17,995 nucleotides of DNA from CAYJKB01 sp964370625 (GTDB taxonomy: Bacteria > Bacillota > Clostridia > Oscillospirales > Butyricicoccaceae): NCBI GenBank assembly GCA_964370625.1, contig CAYJKB010000042.1, forward strand, positions 1 through 17,995, given 5' to 3'. Under the pieces are notes generated by a model. The model saw nothing but the letters and a program-made list of their open reading frames with translations. It was not told where the DNA came from and did not search any database. The translations under genes were made by a program, and so were the position numbers. Positions 13,936 to 17,995 of this stretch are shown here, piece after piece (the stretch's first letter is position 1; every line of letters begins with the position of its first letter).

Positions 13936-13984
13936 AACTTTAGGATATATGAGCAAGTTTTCATATCTTCTAAAGTTTTTTATT
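13936..13984 (+). terminator. Second terminator-like hairpin behind ferredoxin
   Basis: AACTTTAG (13936-13943) pairs with CTAAAGTT (13970-13977), with an inner ATATGA/TCATAT helix, followed by T-rich sequence. No gene lies between the two hairpins. From here to the antiporter promoter (13985-14088) nothing further is supported. Confidence 0.65.
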
Positions 13985-14088
13985 TTCAATTTTCGTCATT
14001 AATTTAAAATATATTTTAATAACCTTTATCATTATACAAGGTTCAACATTTTTTGTGAATTTTGTATAAATTTTTTCTAATTCTTCTG

Positions 14089-14117
14089 TTGCATTTGACA
14101 TTTAATAGGAGTATAAT
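14089..14117 (+). promoter_or_regulatory. Promoter of the cation/proton antiporter gene
   Basis: TTGCAT (14089-14094), 17-nt spacer, perfect TATAAT (14112-14117). A TTGACA at 14095 is tempting, but only 11 nt separate it from the -10. Leader of about 60 nt to the ATG. Confidence 0.7.
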
Positions 14118-14183
14118 CAGCTCATAAAAGATAATACATAACTATAGAAAAGTTATGCACAAAAGAAAGAGGTGTCTAATGAC

Positions 14184-15368
14184 ATGGGTAGTCATACATT
14201 TTTAATATTAATTGCAATTATTTTACTTGCAACTAAGGTGCTAGGTTTGGTTTCTCAAAAGGTCCATATGCCACAGGTAATTGGTGCTTTGTTAGCTGGA
14301 TTAATATTAGGTCCTTCTGTTTTAGGATTAATTAGCGAAACTGAATTTCTCTCTAATGTTTCAACTATAGGTGTATTATTATTGATGTTTTTAGCTGGGC
14401 TTGATACTGATATCGAAGATTTAAAGCAAGCTGGCTCTATCTGCTTTGCTGTTGCTGCTTTAGGAATTTTCTTTCCTATAGTTCTAGGAATTTTAGTTCA
14501 TTATTTATTTTTTGCAAATGCTCCTGATTACGCTTTTATAGAATCTGTTTTTATTGGTGTAGTATTAACTGCAACTTCTGTAAGCATAACTGTTGAGACA
14601 CTACGTGAATTAGGCAGACTTAAAGGAAAAATTGGCACAATTTTACTTGGTGCTGCAATTATAGATGATATCGTTGGTGTATTAGCGCTTACAATTATGA
14701 TGAGTGCTAAAGATAATACTATTAGCATGGGTGAAGTTTTGCTAAAGGCTGTATTATTCTTTGTACTTTTAGCTGTTCTTTTCGTTATCTTCAAACACTT
14801 TGGTAAAAAGATTGACAGCTATGACCATTTACGCCGTACAGCAATTTATGGCTTTGCTTTTTGCTTAGCTTTATCTTATTTTTCAGAAGTAGTATTTGGA
14901 TTAGCTGATATAACTGGTGCTTATGCAGCTGGTTTAATTCTTTGTAACTCAGGTGTTAAACACTATATCGCTAAAAAGATTACAATCATATCTTATATGT
15001 TCTTTTCCCCTCTATTTTTTGCTAATGTAGGTATAACTACATCACTAGATGGCTTTACTCCAACTTTATTGCTTTTCTCTGTTGTATTATTCATTATTGC
15101 ACTTGCTTCTAAAATCCTAGGTGGATATATTGGAGCTAAGGCTTTTAAAATGACTTCTAATGAAGCTACTGTTATTGGGTGTGGAATGGTTGCACGAAGT
15201 GAAGTGGCTCTTATTATGGCTCAAAAGGGCGCTAGTGTAGGTTTAATTTCAAGCACATTGTTTCCTCCAGTAATTTTAATCGTAATTGCTACTACATTAA
15301 TCACTCCAATATTATTAAAAATCACTACAGCTAAACTACCTCCTGTAGGTTATATGAATCATCATTAA
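14184..15368 (+). CDS. CPA2-family cation/proton antiporter
   Basis: Membrane antiporter of the NapA/GerN/KefB-type superfamily, exchanging Na+ or K+ for protons. From the ATG at 14184 it is 394 aa with about 12 hydrophobic segments and no C-terminal TrkA-N domain, so it is a transport domain only. Diagnostic motifs: PQVIGALLAGLILGPSVLGLI (read as overlapping parts) in the first segments, FLAGLDTD after the fourth, the ion-site aspartates D161-D162 in AAIIDDIVGV, and VARSEVALIMAQKG near the end. The DD pair is typical of electrogenic members. An in-frame GTG at 14172 lies inside the ribosome binding site AAAGAGGTG and cannot be the start; the ATG 9 nt later fits. Single-gene unit ended by a perfect palindrome. 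Confidence 0.92.
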   Translation: MGSHTFLILIAIILLATKVLGLVSQKVHMPQVIGALLAGLILGPSVLGLISETEFLSNVSTIGVLLLMFLAGLDTDIEDLKQAGSICFAVAALGIFFPIVLGILVHYLFFANAPDYAFIESVFIGVVLTATSVSITVETLRELGRLKGKIGTILLGAAIIDDIVGVLALTIMMSAKDNTISMGEVLLKAVLFFVLLAVLFVIFKHFGKKIDSYDHLRRTAIYGFAFCLALSYFSEVVFGLADITGAYAAGLILCNSGVKHYIAKKITIISYMFFSPLFFANVGITTSLDGFTPTLLLFSVVLFIIALASKILGGYIGAKAFKMTSNEATVIGCGMVARSEVALIMAQKGASVGLISSTLFPPVILIVIATTLITPILLKITTAKLPPVGYMNHH

Positions 15369-15384
15369 ACTATATAAATATTAA

Positions 15385-15416
15385 AAAGGCTTGATACCAA
15401 TTGGTATCAAGCCTTT
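15385..15416. terminator. Bidirectional terminator, 32-bp perfect palindrome
   Basis: AAAGGCTTGATACCAA (15385-15400) is followed directly by its exact reverse complement (15401-15416), with A-rich and T-rich flanks. It ends the antiporter gene and can also stop transcription of the convergent surface protein gene. Confidence 0.88.
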
Positions 15417-15478
15417 AATGTTGTGTGTTTTTAAGATATAATCTCAATTACACTTAAATTTTGTTTTACAATAAATTA

Positions 15479-17995
15479 TTATTTATTGTCGCCTTCACTT
15501 TCTTTACGTCTTGATTCAAAGATAAACCAAGCAGAAACTGACATGCCGATTAATAATACGAATAATTCAGCGTTTGAATTATTGTAAATTCCACCTGTTT
15601 GTGGTAATTCACCTAGTGGAACTTCTGGTTCTACTATTACGATTTCATCGTCTGGTAAATCTGCAAGTGGTGGTTCTGGATCTGGGATTTCCACTAGAGG
15701 AGGCTCTGGGTCTGGAATTTCAGCTAGAGGAGGCTCTTCATCTGGAATATCGATTGGTGGGATTGGGTCATCTGGATCTGGATCATCTGGATCTGGATCA
15801 TCTGGNNNNNNNNNNNNNNNNNNNNNNNNNNNNNNNNNNNNNNNNNNNNNNNNNNNNNNNNNNNNNNNNNNNNNNNNNNNNNNNNNNNNNNNNNNNNNNN
15901 NNNNNTCTGGATCATCTGGGTCTGATGATTCATAGAAGTAGTTGTAGTATAGGTTGATTTCATATAATGTACCTGGTTCTACAATTGCAACTGAATCATT
16001 ACTTAATCTTGCTTGATAAGTATAAGTTAATCCTTCATGTCTTACGTATGAACTTGGTTGTTCAACAGCTTCAAAATCAGTTAAAGCATCACGTTCAGCT
16101 TGAGTTAGGTTAACTACCTCATGTGGTACTGTAGAAGAAGTGATAACACCATTAATTTCAGCTCTGTAATGACGGATTACTTGATATTTATACTCTGCAT
16201 AAGTGTTTGTGATGTTAATTTCCATCCAGTTATCTTCTACATAGTATTCTTCTTCTTGAGTTGAAGTGAAGAATTTAAGGTCATTTGCATTAACTTCGCC
16301 TTCTTCTACTCTGTAATCATCTACAATACTTTCACCTGTTGAAATGTTATACATTTCAAGTTCTGTAAATGTATAGTTCCAAGGAGTTGCTTCAACTTCA
16401 TCAACTACACCATCAAGTGTAACTGTTTCTTCTACTTCATCACCTTTATAAAGTGTGATTGTGATTGGTTTTTCTGTTGTACCTTCAGGAGCATTTGTTA
16501 AATCCCAAGTCTTATTAACATCAATGCTAAAGTAATCTTGTTCTATTCTGTTAGTTACAACTAGAGGAGCATTTTCAAAATTTCTTTCGTCCATTGTGTA
16601 ACCAGTTGGAACTGTTACTTCTTCAACAAAGTAGTTATAAGTTTTGTGACCTGCAGAGTATTTTGGAAGATTTGTAAATTCAACAGTTTGTGAAGTTTCA
16701 GTTCCACCTAGAGTTGATTTAGTATCTCCAACTTTTTCTGCTTGTTCAATAGAATCTGTGTAGCGATATAGTTGGAATTCAACTACTGGGAATTCAGTTC
16801 CTTCTGGAGCTACCCAAAGTTTAGTTGCAACTACTCTTTCGATTTCAGGGTCAACATAGCTGTTTGTTACAGTGTTTTGACCGAAAGCTACTACTTCAGG
16901 GTTAGTTGTAGTAAATTTATCGATTGTTGTTAATTCTTTAATTGTGTAAACATGTGTTTTAGCCTCTAATGCACTAATATCATATTTTGGCCAACCATTT
17001 TGAGCGTCATAACCATAAGGGTATGAGCCATCATCATTCATAGCTGGAACAAAAGTAAATTGTGTGTTAGCTTCGTTTGCTAAGATTGTAACTCTAGCAA
17101 CTTCTACATCATCTTGGTAAAGTGCAATTTCAACATCATGTGCAGAAATATCAGATGGTTTAGACCATGATTTTTGCACAGAAATTGGAGCATATTCTTC
17201 AACGATAGTGTTAGTTACTGGAATTGTAAGTACATTATCTCCTAATTCATCATAAGAACCTATTCCGTATGATGGAGTAAAGTTAGTTTGTGTTGAAACT
17301 TCTTTAACTGTGTAGTTGATTTCTACTTTGTTGTCATCGTATTTTGGTAATTGTCCGAAAGAATGAACAATACCTTCGATAGTATTAAGTTTACCACTTG
17401 TTTCAACAAGAACTTGTTCTGTTGTAGTTTCGCTGTCTTCATCTGTAGTTGTAACATCTTTATAAAGTTCAAATTCTAAAGAAGTTGGACGTTCGATACC
17501 TTCAGGCCATACCCAAGATTTGTTAACTTCAACTGTGATATATTCTTGATAATCATTTGTAATATCAACTGTTTGAGTTGTGCCTTCTTCAGCTGTTACA
17601 GAATTTGTTTCTACTAATTCTTCACCTTCGCCTACTGAGTAAGTTTCAGTGTAACCGTCTGGAACATTAGTTTCAGTTACTGTGTAAACAAGGTTTACTA
17701 AACTTGTTGTTTCAACTTCAACTGTTTCTGTAATTTCTTCACCAGTATCAGGGTCAATATAAGTTTCTTCTTTAGTAGTTGTCCCTGTAACTTCGTATTG
17801 AGTTGGTAGAGTTAGTGATAGAGTATCATTTACTACTGTGTGCGTAGGTACTGCATCACCTTCTGCTAATTTAACTAAATTCCCGAATTCATTTACATAT
17901 AATGTTGATAATACTGCATTTTCATCATTTGAAGTAGCTGTGATTATTACAGAAATGTCGTCTGTATTAGCAGTTGATGGTGCTTTCCAAGTTTT
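15479..17995 (-). CDS. LPQTG-anchored Cna-B repeat surface protein, C-terminal part
   Basis: Cell-wall-anchored adhesin or pilin-like protein; 838 codons are visible and the N-terminus lies beyond the right edge. Frame continuity was read from 17995 onward, so it does not begin at the in-frame GTG at 17179. Five Cna-B domains can be seen, each opening near a K-x-W motif: KTWKAP (partial), VNKSWVWPEG, VQKSWSKPS, ATKLWVAPEG and VNKTWDLTNAPEG, and closing with VTN/ITN strands. The lysines and downstream Asn are typical of isopeptide-forming folds. Then follow a MucBP-like segment (YKYQVIRHYRAEING), a Pro/Asp stalk interrupted by the gap, EPPL-EIPDP repeats, the sorting signal LPQTG (15607-15593), a hydrophobic segment and a basic tail. 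Sortase attachment is expected. Confidence 0.93.
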   Translation of the reverse strand, partial: KTWKAPSTANTDDISVIITATSNDENAVLSTLYVNEFGNLVKLAEGDAVPTHTVVNDTLSLTLPTQYEVTGTTTKEETYIDPDTGEEITETVEVETTSLVNLVYTVTETNVPDGYTETYSVGEGEELVETNSVTAEEGTTQTVDITNDYQEYITVEVNKSWVWPEGIERPTSLEFELYKDVTTTDEDSETTTEQVLVETSGKLNTIEGIVHSFGQLPKYDDNKVEINYTVKEVSTQTNFTPSYGIGSYDELGDNVLTIPVTNTIVEEYAPISVQKSWSKPSDISAHDVEIALYQDDVEVARVTILANEANTQFTFVPAMNDDGSYPYGYDAQNGWPKYDISALEAKTHVYTIKELTTIDKFTTTNPEVVAFGQNTVTNSYVDPEIERVVATKLWVAPEGTEFPVVEFQLYRYTDSIEQAEKVGDTKSTLGGTETSQTVEFTNLPKYSAGHKTYNYFVEEVTVPTGYTMDERNFENAPLVVTNRIEQDYFSIDVNKTWDLTNAPEGTTEKPITITLYKGDEVEETVTLDGVVDEVEATPWNYTFTELEMYNISTGESIVDDYRVEEGEVNANDLKFFTSTQEEEYYVEDNWMEINITNTYAEYKYQVIRHYRAEINGVITSSTVPHEVVNLTQAERDALTDFEAVEQPSSYVRHEGLTYTYQARLSNDSVAIVEPGTLYEINLYYNYFYESSDPDDPXXXXXXXXXXXXXXXXXXXXXXXXXXXXXXXXXXPDDPDPDDPDPDDPIPPIDIPDEEPPLAEIPDPEPPLVEIPDPEPPLADLPDDEIVIVEPEVPLGELPQTGGIYNNSNAELFVLLIGMSVSAWFIFESRRKESEGDNK
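15806..15905. other. Assembly gap (100 N) in the Pro/Asp repeat stalk
   Basis: Exactly 100 undetermined bases, the usual placeholder length. Both flanks encode the same low-complexity Pro-Asp-Asp-Pro unit, so short-read collapse of a longer repeat is the likely cause. The true stalk length is unknown. Confidence 0.97.

Noticed and set aside
14033..14056. AACCTT/AAGGTT hairpin before the antiporter promoter
   Set aside because: Only 6 bp with a long AT-rich loop, and no gene is left to terminate after two better hairpins.
14095..14117. TTGACA as -35 of the antiporter promoter
   Set aside because: Only 11 nt separate it from TATAAT; TTGCAT at 14089 gives the correct 17-nt spacing.
15574..15963. 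Long ORFs on either strand through the N run
   Set aside because: They are alternative frames of the Pro/Asp repeat; the frame with the LPQTG signal and Cna-B domains is clearly the coding one.

Overview
The window is AT-rich DNA from a Gram-positive anaerobe, most likely a low-GC member of the Clostridia. The grounds are the clostridial-type 2[4Fe-4S] ferredoxin, the two-subunit glycine decarboxylase (gcvPA/gcvPB), rubrerythrin, strong AGGAGG-type ribosome binding sites, an LPQTG-anchored surface protein, and glycine and cobalamin riboswitches. Genus cannot be settled from the sequence alone. A 100-base run of N shows it is a draft scaffold, possibly metagenomic.

Layout. (1) Positions 1-5750, minus strand: a glycine cleavage operon in the order gcvT-gcvH-gcvPA-gcvPB-lplA-lpdA. 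It is preceded by a promoter and a tandem glycine riboswitch with its own terminator. A hairpin and a candidate second promoter lie between gcvT and gcvH. (2) Positions 5828-7030: a membrane-anchored acidic-linker protein of unknown role (minus). Divergent from it, a consensus promoter drives a complete cobalamin riboswitch that is followed by two terminators and no gene. (3) Positions 7106-9018, minus: a two-gene unit encoding a dual-HD (HD-GYP) phosphodiesterase and rubrerythrin. (4) Positions 9077-10573, plus: a MATE transporter with a palindrome near its promoter. (5) Positions 10607-11682: an XRE-family repressor divergent from two tiny genes, one coiled-coil-like and one resembling sigma region 4. 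Three equally spaced copies of ACAC-N5-GTGT sit in the intergenic region, two of them exactly between the -35 and -10 boxes of the two opposing promoters. (6) Positions 11669-13559, minus: a 59-aa protein and a membrane-anchored protein with a helical-repeat region, a chitobiase-like region and leucine-rich repeats. (7) Positions 13698-15416, plus: ferredoxin with tandem terminators, then a CPA2-type cation/proton antiporter. (8) Positions 15479-17995, minus: the C-terminal part of a large Cna-B repeat surface protein with an LPQTG sorting signal and an assembly gap in its Pro/Asp stalk.

How the parts work together. The gcv operon holds P, H and T proteins, a lipoate ligase that would charge H with scavenged lipoate, and the start of the lipoamide dehydrogenase, so a complete glycine cleavage system is under glycine control. 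The two points most worth following up are the cobalamin riboswitch without a gene, which could control a short regulatory RNA, and the compact XRE switch with its ordered operators. Nothing here is a clear new defence or biosynthetic system, and there are no CRISPR arrays, rRNAs, tRNAs or recognisable insertion sequences.
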